The notes under the pieces are model-generated. The model was not told the origin of the DNA. It ran no database searches and saw only the letters and a list, made by a program, of their open reading frames with translations. From NCBI RefSeq assembly GCF_001425025.1, contig NZ_LMDE01000002.1, positions 1 to 60,054 of the forward strand: 60,054 nucleotides of DNA. Reading direction: 5' to 3'. Of this stretch, positions 59,654 through 60,054 are shown one piece after another (position 1 is the stretch's first letter; each line of letters opens with the position of its first letter). The DNA comes from Nocardioides sp. Root122 (GTDB lineage Bacteria; Actinomycetota; Actinomycetes; Propionibacteriales; Nocardioidaceae). The translations under genes and the position numbers were made by a program.

Positions 59654-60054
59654 ATGGCTGGCACCACGCGCAAGTCCCTGGCCGGCACTGCCGCCGCAGC
59701 AGCGAAGCGAGTGATCGGCCGGCGCTCCGCCTCGGCCACGAAGGCCACCGCGAAGTCCACCGCGAAGTCCGAGGCGACGGGCACCACCACAGCGGCCGCG
59801 AAGAAGGCAGCGCCCGCCACGAAGACCGCGCCCGCGAAGAACGCTGCGGCGAAGAAGGCCGCGCCCGCCACGAAGAACGCTTCGGCGAAGAAGGCTCCGG
59901 CCACGAAGGCCGCGCCGGCGAAGGCCACCCCGAAGAAAGCCACCACGAAGAAGGCCGCGCCGGCCAAGAAGGCAGCGCCCGCGAAGAACGCTTCGGCGAA
60001 GAAGGCTCCGGCGACGAAGGCGGCTCCCGCGAAGAAGGCGCCCGCGACGAAGGC
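59654..60054 (+). CDS. Lys/Ala/Pro-rich protein, 5' part (probable DksA/TraR-type N-terminal tail)
   Basis: The 133 visible codons encode a histone H1-like tail made of KKAAPA, TKTAPAK, KNASAKKAPATK and similar repeats, with no acidic residue after the first 40 positions and no stop before the edge. In Nocardioides-type genomes the gene after divIVA is often a DksA/TraR zinc-finger protein with such a tail, followed by lspA; that is from memory. The zinc finger itself is outside the window. An independent promoter and the preceding terminator suggest separate expression. A histone H1-like nucleoid protein is an alternative. Confidence 0.65.
   Translation, partial: MAGTTRKSLAGTAAAAAKRVIGRRSASATKATAKSTAKSEATGTTTAAAKKAAPATKTAPAKNAAAKKAAPATKNASAKKAPATKAAPAKATPKKATTKKAAPAKKAAPAKNASAKKAPATKAAPAKKAPATK

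Noticed and set aside
58333..59967. Minus-strand frame with long hydrophobic FFAGAAF-type repeats opposite divIVA and the Lys/Ala-rich gene
   Set aside because: The hydrophobic repeats are the antisense reading of lysine/alanine codons; no start signal or family match.

Overview
The window comes from a high-GC actinobacterial chromosome, most likely a Nocardioides-like member of the Propionibacteriales. This rests on uniformly GC-rich coding sequence, many GTG starts, an actinobacterial division and cell wall (dcw) cluster without ftsA, and a PASTA-kinase/Rv2175c/aroG neighbourhood. Gene content and order from about 11 kb to the right edge resemble the Mycobacterium tuberculosis aroG-pknL-Rv2175c-idsA2-metF-like and mraZ-to-wag31 regions. 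I saw no rRNA, tRNA or CRISPR array. The only sign of mobile DNA is at the extreme left edge.

Layout. 1-0.43 kb: the first codons of a probable IS30-type transposase (minus strand) abut a beheaded HNH endonuclease gene. 0.5-11 kb: metabolic and transport genes (P-loop kinase-like protein, two small membrane proteins, a coiled-coil protein, glycerol kinase, DUF1028 protein, MFS transporter, PPi-type phosphofructokinase, APC permease, metallophosphoesterase lipoprotein). 11-24.3 kb: class II DAHP synthase, two tiny membrane proteins, threonine aldolase, GNAT, a zinc-ribbon/glycan-binding-like protein, EamA transporter, PknL-like PASTA kinase, a GH16-like secreted protein, a LysM transglycosylase, an Rv2175c-like DNA-binding protein, an RNase Sa-like RNase with a barstar-like inhibitor, polyprenyl synthase and MetF. 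24.3-28 kb: SIMPL protein, CrtI-like oxidoreductase, DUF4126, YbaK-like deacylase, small membrane protein. 28-34.7 kb: an SOS mutagenesis operon behind a perfect LexA box (DUF6504-like, HEPN, DnaE2), a methyltransferase and DinB. 34.8-40 kb: DUF3040 protein, then a minus-strand MoxR-DUF58-transglutaminase operon.

40.4-59.5 kb is the dcw cluster: mraZ, a structured leader resembling the mraW RNA motif, a 53-residue membrane protein, rsmH, ftsL-like, ftsI, murE, murF, mraY, murD, ftsW, murG, murC, ftsQ, ftsZ, pgeF, yggS, sepF, yggT and divIVA. The genes are tightly packed with many 1-4 nt overlaps. It starts from a promoter overlapped by four 10-bp-spaced MraZ boxes. The window ends inside a Lys/Ala/Pro-rich protein, probably the N-terminal tail of a DksA/TraR-type protein.

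A recurring pattern is a TAnnnT hexamer ending 6-8 nt before an ATG or GTG, seen at 19 genes. It suggests widespread leaderless transcription, including internal promoters for murE and murG, and it helped choose several start codons. All functions are assigned by reading translated motifs by eye; no database search was run.
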